In this document: positions 21,145 to 30,567 of the stretch, piece by piece
Position numbering within the stretch: the first letter of the stretch is position 1
Layout: each line of letters starts with the position of its first letter
Assembly: GCF_004366375.1 (NCBI RefSeq)
Contig: NZ_SOEF01000009.1
Span: 1 to 64,000, forward strand
Direction: 5' to 3'
Length of the DNA stretch: 64,000 nucleotides
Source of the DNA: Halanaerobium congolense
GTDB lineage: Bacteria; Bacillota; Halanaerobiia; Halanaerobiales; Halanaerobiaceae
Program-made: the position numbers and the translations under genes
The notes under the pieces: model-generated
Databases searched by the model: none
What the model saw: the letters and a program-made list of their open reading frames with translations, nothing else
What the model was told of the DNA's origin: nothing

Positions 21145-21606
21145 TTGAGCCTAGTAAAAGATTATATGATTAGAACAATGAATTCAGTAACTCCTGATGA
21201 TAATATCCGCAAGGCAATAATTTTAATGTATAGATCAGAACAGTCTGTATTGCCGGTAGTAGATCATCAAAACCAGTTTGTGGGAACTATTTACAGTAAT
21301 AATATCCTTAAAAATATAATTCCTGAGAGCTTTGGATTTTTAGACAGCAGCCGCCTTTTTTATGAAGTAAATGAAGCAGTAGAAAATCTAAAGCATGTAA
21401 AAGATGAAAATGTTGATAAATATATGGCCCGCAACAGAGATGCTGTTAAAGAAAATAGTGATATGAAAAAAATTGCTGATATTATGCTAAACAACAAAGA
21501 ATCATTACTTTTTGTTGTTAATGATCAAGGGTATTTGCGCGGTTTTATTGAAAGATCGAACCTGCTTCACTACTTACTAGATGAAGTAGAAAATAATTAT
21601 GAGTAG
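21145..21606 (+). CDS. Stand-alone CBS-domain pair protein
   Basis: A 153-residue soluble protein with two CBS domains, about residues 4-60 (VKDYMIRTMNSVTPDDNIRKAI, with LPVVDHQNQFVGTIY) and about 90-148 (KYMARNRDAVKENSDMKKIADIML, with LLFVVNDQGYLRGFI). CBS pairs bind adenosine nucleotides or c-di-AMP and control partner proteins. The TTG at 21145 follows GGAGGTG, and the gene begins 3 nt after the PfkB-like gene, so the two are surely co-translated; the antiporter gene lies 87 nt downstream. Ligand and partner are not known. Confidence 0.82.
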   Translation: MSLVKDYMIRTMNSVTPDDNIRKAIILMYRSEQSVLPVVDHQNQFVGTIYSNNILKNIIPESFGFLDSSRLFYEVNEAVENLKHVKDENVDKYMARNRDAVKENSDMKKIADIMLNNKESLLFVVNDQGYLRGFIERSNLLHYLLDEVENNYE

Positions 21607-21693
21607 TTATATTTGAAAATATAGTTTTGGTTGGTTAGACTGCTGATAGCTTAATAATTGTATTATAGGATTGGATAAAATGAGGTGTATTTT

Positions 21694-22977
21694 ATGAACG
21701 AATTAATTAACTTTTCTGCCCATGAGGTTGAAGAATGGTTGGTGTTAAATGATGTTGCCAATAAAGAACTTTATTTAATTTCTTTATTGTTATTATTTGC
21801 ATTTTTAGTAGTTTTACTGGCCAAAAAATATAGAATTCCAATAGTAGTTGGTTATGTATTTTTGGGTATCCTATTAAGTCCAGATATTATTTCTATTTTT
21901 TCAGTAATAGATTCGGAAACAGTTAACATGTATACTTTTGTTCTGTCTAATTTAGATTATGTTACAAATATTGCTCTGGCATTTATTGCTTTTACAATTG
22001 GTAGTGAACTTTCAATCAAAACACTAAAAAGGCTGGGGAAAAGTATATTTTCAATTGCAATAATGGAATCTGTTTTAGCCTTTGTAGTTGTTACAGCAGC
22101 ATTGTATTTTATTGGTCGTCCTCTTTATATGGCACTTTTATTTGGAGCAATTGCTTCTGCTACTGCACCAGCTGCAACTGTAATGGTTTTAAAAGAATAT
22201 AATGCTGAAGGTCCGCTAACTTCAACAATTATGGCTGTTGTAGGTCTTGATGATGCCTTTGCTTTAATAATCTTTTCATTAATTAACCCAATTGCTTATT
22301 CACAGTATAGAGGAGAAGGAGCAATTAAATTATCAGAGATCATTGTTTTACCTTTAATTGAAATTTTTGGAGCCATAATTTTAGGGCTGTTTTTTGGCTA
22401 TATTACCCAATATTTGCTAACTAAATTTAATGAAAAAACTCGCAAAATATTAACTATTGTTACTTCCATTACTTTAAGTTCTGCTGTGTCTATTTTCTTT
22501 GGCTTATCAGCATTGATAGCAAATATGTCAGTTGGTTTTGCAGTCCGTAATTTTGCCAAAAAGAATTTGGAAATTTCTGAAGAGATGGACACACTAACAG
22601 TACCTCTTTATGCAATGTTTTTTATAATTGCTGGTACAGAAATTCGATTTTCAGAGATGGGTTCCCTCAGTTTTCTGCTGATAGCTTTTACTTATTTAAT
22701 TGCGCGTATCATCGGTAAGGTGGGGGGGTCAACCCTGGCGGCGAGAATCTCTGGAGCTCCTGAAGCAGTCCAAAAATTTATTGGTTTTGGACTTTTACCT
22801 CAAAGTGGAGTAGCGATTGCTTTAGCCTATTCAGTTCAGAAACAGTATGTACAGGATACTAAGGTTGGACTATTGATTTTTAATACTTTACTGCTTACAG
22901 CGGCAATGACTGAAGTTTTTGGTCCATTGTTAACAAAATATGCAGTGATTCAATCAGGAGAAGGTAAAATAGATTAG
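21694..22977 (+). CDS. Cation/proton antiporter (CPA2-type Na+/H+ exchanger)
   Basis: A 427-residue membrane protein of the Na+/H+ exchanger fold with about twelve hydrophobic segments. Recognisable parts are PIVVGYVFLGILLSP in an early helix, ATAPAATVMVLKEY, and VVGLDDAFALIIFSL, which carries the paired Asp residues expected at the ion site. LLPQSGVAIALAYS lies near the C terminus. No C-terminal TrkA-type domain is present, so regulation might come from the separate CBS protein upstream. ATG 21694 follows GAGGTG; the GTG at 21685 is inside that site. A Na+ exit route fits a halophile with a Na+-type ATP synthase. Confidence 0.86.
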   Translation: MNELINFSAHEVEEWLVLNDVANKELYLISLLLLFAFLVVLLAKKYRIPIVVGYVFLGILLSPDIISIFSVIDSETVNMYTFVLSNLDYVTNIALAFIAFTIGSELSIKTLKRLGKSIFSIAIMESVLAFVVVTAALYFIGRPLYMALLFGAIASATAPAATVMVLKEYNAEGPLTSTIMAVVGLDDAFALIIFSLINPIAYSQYRGEGAIKLSEIIVLPLIEIFGAIILGLFFGYITQYLLTKFNEKTRKILTIVTSITLSSAVSIFFGLSALIANMSVGFAVRNFAKKNLEISEEMDTLTVPLYAMFFIIAGTEIRFSEMGSLSFLLIAFTYLIARIIGKVGGSTLAARISGAPEAVQKFIGFGLLPQSGVAIALAYSVQKQYVQDTKVGLLIFNTLLLTAAMTEVFGPLLTKYAVIQSGEGKID

Positions 22978-23128
22978 CAGGAGAAGGTACAACAGATTAG
23001 TTATTTTGATCTTAACCAAATAATTATATTATTTTAATTTTATTTTAAGATTAATAGTCTATAATGAGGTGTAAGAATGGGAAATAATATAGAAGCAGCA
23101 GAATAAGTATTATGGAAGGAGTAATCTA

Positions 23129-24163
23129 TTGAGTTTTCTAAATAAATTTAGCAAAAAAATTGCAATTGATCTTGGAACAGCAACAGTAATTATTTACGAA
23201 AGCGGTAAAGGAATTGTTCTGCAGGAGCCTTCCTTTGTGGCTTTGGATTCCAAGTCAAATAAAGTAATTGCTGTAGGAGAAGAGGCGCGTAGAATGTTAG
23301 GTCGAACTCCTGCAAACATAAAAGTAGTACGACCTCTAAAAGATGGGGTAATAGCAGATTTTGAAATAGCAGAAATGATGCTTAAAAGTTTTTTGGAAAA
23401 AGTGGGTGTTAAAAGTAGGTTTATCAAACCACAGATAATGGTCTGTATCCCGGTTGGTGTAACTGGTGTAGAAAGTAGAGCTGTTTTGGATGCAGCAGTA
23501 CAGGTTGGAGCTCGCAAGGCTTATCTAATTGAAGAGCCAGTAGCAGCCGCAATTGGAGCTGGTCTCCAAATTGAAAAAGCTGAAGGAAATATGGTGATTG
23601 ATATCGGTGGTGGAACTACTGAAATTGCTGTTCTTTCGTTAGGTGGAATTGTTGTTGGCGAATCAATTAGAGTTGGTGGCGATAAGTTTGATGCTGCCTT
23701 AGTTCGTTATGTTCGAGAAAACTATAATTTAGTTATTGGAGAATCCACAGCTGAAGAAATAAAAATAAATATTGGCAGTGCTGGCCCAGGATATTCAGCC
23801 ACATACGAAGTTAAAGGGAGAGATTTAATGACTGGTTTACCAAAACATATAGAATTATCGGCTGAAGAAACAACTAAAGCTTTTAAGGAGCTTCTGGATA
23901 ATATTGCCCAGGCAGCTCGAAGAGTACTTGAGCAAACTCCGCCAGAACTCTCGGCTGATATTGTTGAAAAAGGAATTATTTTAACAGGAGGGGGTTCTTT
24001 GCTAAAAGGAATAGAAAGTTTTATTAGCAGCCGAACAGAAGTTGGGGTTTTTGTCAGTGATGATCCCTTAACCTGTGTTGCTGAAGGTACAGGACAAGCT
24101 TTAAGTGAATTAGATAAAATTTCAAATGTTTTAAGTACAGGGAATCAAGGCATTTTTTCCTAA
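23129..24163 (+). CDS. mreB: Rod shape-determining protein MreB/Mbl
   Basis: Bacterial actin that guides cell-wall synthesis along the cylinder. It is 344 residues. The phosphate-1 motif is IAIDLGTATVIIY, the phosphate-2 motif VIDIGGGTTEIAVL, and the adenosine motif GIILTGGGSLLKGI; IEEPVAAAIGAGL is also present. The TTG at 23129 follows GGAAGGAG. Its place downstream of murA suggests it corresponds to Bacillus mbl rather than mreB proper. It is followed by outer-membrane biogenesis genes in the same direction. Confidence 0.93.
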   Translation: MSFLNKFSKKIAIDLGTATVIIYESGKGIVLQEPSFVALDSKSNKVIAVGEEARRMLGRTPANIKVVRPLKDGVIADFEIAEMMLKSFLEKVGVKSRFIKPQIMVCIPVGVTGVESRAVLDAAVQVGARKAYLIEEPVAAAIGAGLQIEKAEGNMVIDIGGGTTEIAVLSLGGIVVGESIRVGGDKFDAALVRYVRENYNLVIGESTAEEIKINIGSAGPGYSATYEVKGRDLMTGLPKHIELSAEETTKAFKELLDNIAQAARRVLEQTPPELSADIVEKGIILTGGGSLLKGIESFISSRTEVGVFVSDDPLTCVAEGTGQALSELDKISNVLSTGNQGIFS

Positions 24164-24186
24164 AAGTTACTGGAGAGTGATCAAAG

Positions 24187-26082
24187 TTGAATAAAAACAG
24201 AAGAAGAGTTTTATTATATATTTTAATAGTATTAGTTTTTCTTAATGCCCCAGTACTTGCTGCAGAAGATATTATGTCTTTAGAAGAAGTAGAGGCAGGA
24301 ATGACAGGTTATGGGAAGACGGTTTTTTCTGGCAATGAAATAGAAAAATTTGAAATTGAAGTTATTGATGTACTGGATAACCGCAGTTTAGATGAAGATC
24401 TAATTTTAATTAAATTAACTGGTGATAAAGCAGAAGAATTTGGAGGTATTGCTGCTGGAATGAGCGGCAGCCCGATTTACATTGAAGACCGGCTAATTGG
24501 AGCAATTGGTTATGGTTGGAATAACAGCAGTCATCGTTATGGCCTGGTGACTCCGATTGAAAGAATGCTTAAACTTTTAGATAAAAATGATGTAAAAGCT
24601 AGAAATGATAATCTTAGTGATTTAGAAATTGATATCGATAAATTTACCCCAGATAAAAATTTAATCAGAAGTTCAAGTCCAATAATGGTCAGTGGGATCA
24701 AAGGCAGAGCTCTGGATAGATTAGAAAAAACTTTATCAGAACTTAATTTAAAGGTTGTACCATCTTCAGGAATAAAAGAAGAGGATAAAAGTTATAAAGA
24801 ACCCAAACCAGGGGAAGCAATTGCTGTCCAGCTGGTTCGAGGTGATATCAGTGTTGCTTCTATAGGTACCCTGACTTATATTGACCAGGGGAACTTTTTA
24901 GCCTTTGGTCATCCATTTACAAATAGAGGTAATGTTAATTATCTTTTAAGTAGGGCTAATATTAGTGCTGTAATACCAAGTTCAGAACAGCCATTTAAAT
25001 TAGGTTCCCCCTATCACAGATTATTGGGTTCAGTAACCCAGGATAGAGGAGCGGGAATTGCGGGCAGGATGAATAGTTATCCGCATATTACCCCACTCTA
25101 TATCAATATTTCTGAAAATGGAGAACTGCTGAAAGAAGTTAGCTTACAGATTATCAATGATGAATATTTATTTTCATCACTTGCTAATAACTCTGCTCTG
25201 CAGGCGGTTGACTCTGCTTTGGATAGAATTGGCCCTGGCTCAGCTGAATCAAGGGTTAAGATTATGGGGAGAGGTTTACCACAGCTGCAGATAGAATCAA
25301 CTGATATGTACTACAGCCAAAATGATATCGGCAGTATGGCACTCTCTGATTTCTCACAACTTTTGGATTTAATCTTAACAAATCCATTTAAAGAAATTAA
25401 TCTAATAGATATTCGCTTAGAATTAGATTTTCAGAAAAAAGACAGTGTTGCTTTAATTCAGGAGGCAAAAGTTTTAAATGAGGAAATTTATCCTGGAGAT
25501 GAATTAGAAGTAGAGGTAATTTTACACCGTTATCGAAATGGAACTGAAACTAAAACATTGACTATGAAGGTTCCAGAAGATGTGGAGCCGGGAATAGCGA
25601 CTCTATTTATTGACGGTGGCTATACAGGAGAAACAATGCGGCCTGAAAACACTGCTCCCACACAAAGTCAGGGTGGATTAAATGAAGCTGAAATATCCGG
25701 TCATAAAAGTTTTGAATCAATTTTAAACGCTTATCTTGAGTCACCGGATAATAATGATCTAATATTACAACTTTATCCTTCTTATGCAGCCCCTGTTTAT
25801 CAAGAAAGCAGTGCAGAAGCACCTGTTAAAAATTCAGATAAAAAGAAGCAGGGAGAAGAATCAAAAGAGCAGGATCCTGATAATAAAAGCAATCAGGATT
25901 TACCTGCCGCCGAAAATGAAATTAAAGAAACTTTTGCTACAGAGTATGTTTTAGAAGGAAGCTTGAACCTTGATTTAGAAATTCTAAACCCAGCAGAAAC
26001 AGAAACTGCTGCAGACTCAGAAGCTGAGTCATCTGAATCGGATTCGGCTCAAGCTCAAGGCAAAACAAAAAACAAACAGTAG
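24187..26082 (+). CDS. SpoIVB-type S55 peptidase family protein, exported
   Basis: A 631-residue protein with a signal peptide or anchor (about 1-25). The serine-protease signature GMSGSPIY holds a probable nucleophile at Ser93, and a second conserved block, GTLTYIDQGNFLAFGHPF, has a His at about 242. In SpoIVB the His block precedes the Ser block; here the order is reversed, as in family members I recall from Acidobacteria and Deltaproteobacteria. A C-terminal region rich in Glu, Ser and Asp ends the protein. The TTG start follows GGAG and lies 23 nt after mreB; tamB follows. A role in envelope-protein processing is likely but the target is unknown. Confidence 0.75.
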   Translation: MNKNRRRVLLYILIVLVFLNAPVLAAEDIMSLEEVEAGMTGYGKTVFSGNEIEKFEIEVIDVLDNRSLDEDLILIKLTGDKAEEFGGIAAGMSGSPIYIEDRLIGAIGYGWNNSSHRYGLVTPIERMLKLLDKNDVKARNDNLSDLEIDIDKFTPDKNLIRSSSPIMVSGIKGRALDRLEKTLSELNLKVVPSSGIKEEDKSYKEPKPGEAIAVQLVRGDISVASIGTLTYIDQGNFLAFGHPFTNRGNVNYLLSRANISAVIPSSEQPFKLGSPYHRLLGSVTQDRGAGIAGRMNSYPHITPLYINISENGELLKEVSLQIINDEYLFSSLANNSALQAVDSALDRIGPGSAESRVKIMGRGLPQLQIESTDMYYSQNDIGSMALSDFSQLLDLILTNPFKEINLIDIRLELDFQKKDSVALIQEAKVLNEEIYPGDELEVEVILHRYRNGTETKTLTMKVPEDVEPGIATLFIDGGYTGETMRPENTAPTQSQGGLNEAEISGHKSFESILNAYLESPDNNDLILQLYPSYAAPVYQESSAEAPVKNSDKKKQGEESKEQDPDNKSNQDLPAAENEIKETFATEYVLEGSLNLDLEILNPAETETAADSEAESSESDSAQAQGKTKNKQ

Positions 26083-26120
26083 AGCATTAATTAAAGTCAG
26101 GGCTTTGTGGAGGTTTTTAA

Positions 26121-29100
26121 ATGAATAAGCAAATAAAATATCTTTTGGGGGTTTTGATTTTAATGCTGATTGCAGCTTATTTTTTAAGTCTGTTAAGCGG
26201 TTTACCCCAATATTTCAAAAATGATATTATTGCTTTTCTGGAAGAGAGATTTTCAGGTGAAATTTCTTTCAGCTCTGTTTCTTTATGGCCTCTAAATCGG
26301 CTCCGGCTTGAATCATTTTCTTTTGCAGATCAAAATGGAAATCTTGTAAAAATAGAGCAGCTTAATCTTGACTATAATTTTAATTTTAGCGATTTTGATA
26401 ACTTAATCAAAATTTCATTTTTAGAAGCTGAAAATGCAGAAATCATCCTGACTGGAGATTTTTCAGCTGTTGAGAAAGGAAGTCAGTCAGCTAACTTAAA
26501 TAATCAAAATTCGGAAGCGGGAGAATTTAAGCTTGCTAGTTTTGATTTACCAAAATTTTTGGGAGATATTAATGTCAATCTAGTTAATTCAAAATTAACT
26601 ATAAAAAATGAAGATTATGATTTAGAGCTTTCCAATTTGAATCTTGGGGCTGCTGCTCAGAGTTCTAAAGATTATGTTTTGAATTTGTCAACTTCTATTT
26701 TTATAGATCAGTTAAGTTATAATAATTTTAAATTAAATGATTTTGAAGCAGAAAAACTTGAGCTGCAGCTGAAACGAGAAAGCGAAAGTGCTGATTTATA
26801 TTTTAAGACTGATAACTTGGCCGTTAATTCAATGGTCAATCTATTAGAGCAAAAAAATTATAATTTTGAAGGTTTTAACATTGACTTAAATACTTTAACT
26901 GGACTTTTTTCTGCTAAAGGTGAAATTAAATTTGCTAAAAATAAAATTTTAAATTATAAATCAGAAATTGACTTTTCTGAATTAAAAATGACTGCTTTTT
27001 ATCAGCGTCAAAATCAAAGTGAAAACTTTAATTTAAGCTTTAATGACTTAAAGCTGGTCCTGTCAGGTCCCGAATTTAATTTGGCAGCAGCAGATAACAG
27101 TTTTTTGCTTGACGGTAATCTGGTTGATTTTTCTTTCAAACTGGATCAGAACTATCAGTACCAGCTCGAATTAGCAGCCGCTAACTTTAATTATAACTAT
27201 GATTTATTAAAACCGGAGCTTAGCTCGGGGAATATAAGCTTTGCTCTAAAAGTTGAAGGAGATCAGCAGCAGCTTAAACGAGCTCAGGCAGATATAACTG
27301 CCGAAAATGTAGTAAGCAAATATGCTGAGCTTCAAAACTCACATTTAATTGTAAAATTAGTTGATAAAGAAATATTTGTTGAAAAAGCTGAATTTGAGCT
27401 GGCAAACAATTCAAAACTTAATCTTCAGGCAAGCTATAACCTGCAGGATGGCAATTATCTTTTAAGTGCGGAAGCCGCAGAAATGAAAATTTCTAATAAC
27501 CTGATTTCTCTACTTGAAGAATACAATTTGGCTGCTGATTATTTAAATCAACTGCGAAAAATTGAAGATGACAGTCTTGATTTTATTTTAGATATTGCCG
27601 GTTATTATAACCATGAAAGTGGGATTTCTGCTGCAGGTGATCTTGACTTCGACTTCAGCTTTGTCGAAGAAGAGAGCGAAATTCAGCTGGAAAGTAAGTT
27701 TTGGTATACTGATCAGAAATTATTCTTTGATTCCTTAAAATTGATTAGTGATTTTGCATATTTGGATTTGTTAGGAGAAATAGATTTTGCAGCAGAAAAC
27801 TTTGATCTTCGTTATGCTGCTAAAAATATTGAGCCTGCTTTTTTGAATCAGCTTTTTGACTTAAATCTTAATTATTTGACTGAGATTAATCCAACAATTA
27901 ATTATATAGAAGGCCATCTGGCTGATAGTTTCAGCAACCCGACTTTTAGTTTAGATTTGGAGATGGACGAACTTCGCTATCAAAACTATGTTCTAAAAGA
28001 TATTAAAATGAGGGCTGATTATGCCGATGATAAACTGGAATTAGCTGAAGCAAAAGCTTCCGTTAGTCAGGCGCTGCTGCGGGCAAAGGGTAAAATTACT
28101 GATCTCACAGGAACAGCAGCAGTAGACTTTAATATTAGAAGTGAAAACTTATATTTTCAAGATATAGCGGCTGCGGCAGGAACTGAGATCCCTTTAACAG
28201 GACAGCTGCAGTTAAATGCTGATTTAAGCGGTCCTCTTAGAGATTATGATTTAGATTTTAGTATCAACACTTCAAATCCTGCATTTACCTTTGGTGATCG
28301 GGAATTTGAACTCTCAAATTTAAGCAGTAATATTAAAAAGGAAAATGGAAATTTTAAGATTGAAAATTTTTCTTTTAAATATCAAAATTTAAATTTTAAA
28401 GCTGATGGAATTTATAATCCGGCAGCAGGTTTTGATTTGAACTATCAATTAACAGGTTTGGAAATTCAGAGTTATTTAAATAGTTATCCCAACCTGACTG
28501 AAAAAATTACAGGAAGCTTAAATTTAAATGGAAGCTTAAATGGTCCTTTAGAAGCATTAAGTCTCAATTTCAAGCTTGGATCTGAAGCTTTATATTTTGA
28601 TGGTTTTGAATTAGATATTCAAGAAAACAATTTTGAATATAGTTTCCAGGCTGATCAGCTTGATATTAATCAATTTAACTTTAGTTTTGCTTCAGGCAGC
28701 TATCAAATAACAGGTGAGGCCTTTGATTTTAATACAGTACCTCAATCAAAGCTTAACTTTAAACTGCTTGAGGTACCAACTGAAGAATTTTTTCAAAAAT
28801 ATTTAACCTTTTATCCTTTTGCCCAGGAAGTAATTTTAAAGGGAGAAAGCGAGATTGAAACAAACGGCAGTGAATATAATATTTTCTTAGATATTGCAGC
28901 TTATTTGGGACAATCAGCTCAAAGTAGTTTTGCTATAAATGGTGAAATAGGAAAAGAGATAGCTTTAAATTTCAGCGGCTCAGAATTACCACTTGCAGTT
29001 GCAGTTGATCAGTATGGTTTTAATTTAGATTTACAATCAGATCTTGATCTTAGTGGTAATATAAGTGGTGGTTTAATGACACCAGTTTTAAACTTGAGCC

Positions 29101-30557
29101 ATACTCTGACCAATATTGAAATCAATGAAACTATTATAGAATCAATAACAGGTGATATTTTAGTTGAAAACCGCAGAAGATTTTCTGCCTCCGAAACTGT
29201 TAACTTTAGTGAGGGTGGGAATCTAACTCTAGATGGTAGTTATTCTTTAAATGACAAGCAGCTGAGTTTGACTTCCGATCTGCAGTCACTACCTCTGGCC
29301 TTTATTTTATCTTTCTTTGGCGAAGAGATTTCCAGTGATGGCCATCTAAATGGTAACTTAAGGGCTGAAGGAAACATTGATGATCTGCAGTTTAGCGGAG
29401 AATTAGCAGCACGGGGAGAGACTCTGGAAGTTGGAATCTGGTCCCCAATAAAGAATTTTGAGGCTGAGATTAATTTCCAGAATGAAAAAGCTCTGCTGCA
29501 AAATGTAAACGGTCAATTTGGAGAGGGAAGATTTGAAATCGGAGGTGCTTTTAATCTCTTAGATTCAGATAATTTTTGGGATCTAACTCTAACCGGTCAG
29601 GATTTATACTTTGACTATGGATCTTTAACTGGAAACTTTGACAGTCAGTTAAGCTTTAGTGGTTCTCTTCAGGATCCACTCTTGGCAGGAGAACTGCAGA
29701 TATTTGATTTTATAATTGGCATTCCTTTTAAATGGCCTGCTGGGGGAGGAAAAACTGGAGCTGAAGCTGATGGAGCTGGAGGCAATACGTTCATCCCGCG
29801 TATTGATTTAAAACTTGTTCCGGGAAACAATGTAAGGGTAAAAAATAATAACATGGATATTTTAGTTCAAAATGGTGATTTGCACCTTGACTTTAACCAC
29901 CGCCGTGAAAATCGGTTGATGATGGAAGGCAGACTTAGAAGTAGTGAAGGTAGATTTACTTACTATAATTCTCGCTTTACTTTAAATAGTGCAGAAATCA
30001 CATTTACACCGGTTGATGAGGGAGATATTCCTAACCTACTGGTTAATGCGACAACTTATGCTGGTGGTAGAGAAATTAATATAATCCTTAATGGACCGGC
30101 AAACAATATGCGGATTAGTTTTAGTTCGAATCCCGAAATGACAGAAGAAGAAATTTTAAACCTTCTTTCAAGTAGAGGCGCTCTGGGTTCGGCAATAATT
30201 GGCGGTGAAAACATTGGAATCCAGCAGATAATCTTACAGGAACTAATTAGAATTGCTAGTGGATTTCTGCAGGAAAATTTAATTTCCGGTATTGAATCCG
30301 ACTTTAAAACAGTTTTATCATTAGATAGAATAGAAATTGATACCCTGCAGTATGGTACAGAAAGAGAAGTTGCAATTTATCTCGGTAAAAATCTCAGTCA
30401 GCGCTTTTATCTTGAGTATGCAGCATTTTTTGGTGAGGAAGAAAGAAATAACGAGATATCTTTTCAATATAGATTAAATGAGATTACGACCTTAAAAGGA
30501 AGTTATTTAGGTGAAGATGAATATCAGATAACTTTAGAAAATGAAATTGAATTTTAG
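26121..30557 (+). CDS. tamB: TamB-family envelope bridge protein
   Basis: At 1478 residues, with one N-terminal membrane anchor (about 7-25), this is a giant AsmA/TamB (DUF490) protein. The body is made of repeated short amphipathic beta strands with DG, SG and NG turns. The C-terminal part (about 1235-1478) has the family domain, including FNHRRENRLMMEGRLRSSEG and FSSNPEMTEEEILNLLSS. TamB-like proteins form hydrophobic grooves between inner and outer membrane and help barrel assembly or lipid transport. The stop precedes bamA by 10 nt, the usual TamB-BamA pairing in bacteria without TamA. Confidence 0.9.
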   Translation: MNKQIKYLLGVLILMLIAAYFLSLLSGLPQYFKNDIIAFLEERFSGEISFSSVSLWPLNRLRLESFSFADQNGNLVKIEQLNLDYNFNFSDFDNLIKISFLEAENAEIILTGDFSAVEKGSQSANLNNQNSEAGEFKLASFDLPKFLGDINVNLVNSKLTIKNEDYDLELSNLNLGAAAQSSKDYVLNLSTSIFIDQLSYNNFKLNDFEAEKLELQLKRESESADLYFKTDNLAVNSMVNLLEQKNYNFEGFNIDLNTLTGLFSAKGEIKFAKNKILNYKSEIDFSELKMTAFYQRQNQSENFNLSFNDLKLVLSGPEFNLAAADNSFLLDGNLVDFSFKLDQNYQYQLELAAANFNYNYDLLKPELSSGNISFALKVEGDQQQLKRAQADITAENVVSKYAELQNSHLIVKLVDKEIFVEKAEFELANNSKLNLQASYNLQDGNYLLSAEAAEMKISNNLISLLEEYNLAADYLNQLRKIEDDSLDFILDIAGYYNHESGISAAGDLDFDFSFVEEESEIQLESKFWYTDQKLFFDSLKLISDFAYLDLLGEIDFAAENFDLRYAAKNIEPAFLNQLFDLNLNYLTEINPTINYIEGHLADSFSNPTFSLDLEMDELRYQNYVLKDIKMRADYADDKLELAEAKASVSQALLRAKGKITDLTGTAAVDFNIRSENLYFQDIAAAAGTEIPLTGQLQLNADLSGPLRDYDLDFSINTSNPAFTFGDREFELSNLSSNIKKENGNFKIENFSFKYQNLNFKADGIYNPAAGFDLNYQLTGLEIQSYLNSYPNLTEKITGSLNLNGSLNGPLEALSLNFKLGSEALYFDGFELDIQENNFEYSFQADQLDINQFNFSFASGSYQITGEAFDFNTVPQSKLNFKLLEVPTEEFFQKYLTFYPFAQEVILKGESEIETNGSEYNIFLDIAAYLGQSAQSSFAINGEIGKEIALNFSGSELPLAVAVDQYGFNLDLQSDLDLSGNISGGLMTPVLNLSHTLTNIEINETIIESITGDILVENRRRFSASETVNFSEGGNLTLDGSYSLNDKQLSLTSDLQSLPLAFILSFFGEEISSDGHLNGNLRAEGNIDDLQFSGELAARGETLEVGIWSPIKNFEAEINFQNEKALLQNVNGQFGEGRFEIGGAFNLLDSDNFWDLTLTGQDLYFDYGSLTGNFDSQLSFSGSLQDPLLAGELQIFDFIIGIPFKWPAGGGKTGAEADGAGGNTFIPRIDLKLVPGNNVRVKNNNMDILVQNGDLHLDFNHRRENRLMMEGRLRSSEGRFTYYNSRFTLNSAEITFTPVDEGDIPNLLVNATTYAGGREINIILNGPANNMRISFSSNPEMTEEEILNLLSSRGALGSAIIGGENIGIQQIILQELIRIASGFLQENLISGIESDFKTVLSLDRIEIDTLQYGTEREVAIYLGKNLSQRFYLEYAAFFGEEERNNEISFQYRLNEITTLKGSYLGEDEYQITLENEIEF

Positions 30558-30567
30558 GAGGAAAAAA

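Noticed and set aside
23077-23106. Nine-codon frame with a good ribosome site (GAGGTG) just before mreB
   Set aside because: Too short to support; a TATAAT at 23060-23065 would start transcription inside or after the ribosome site. Could be a chance match.
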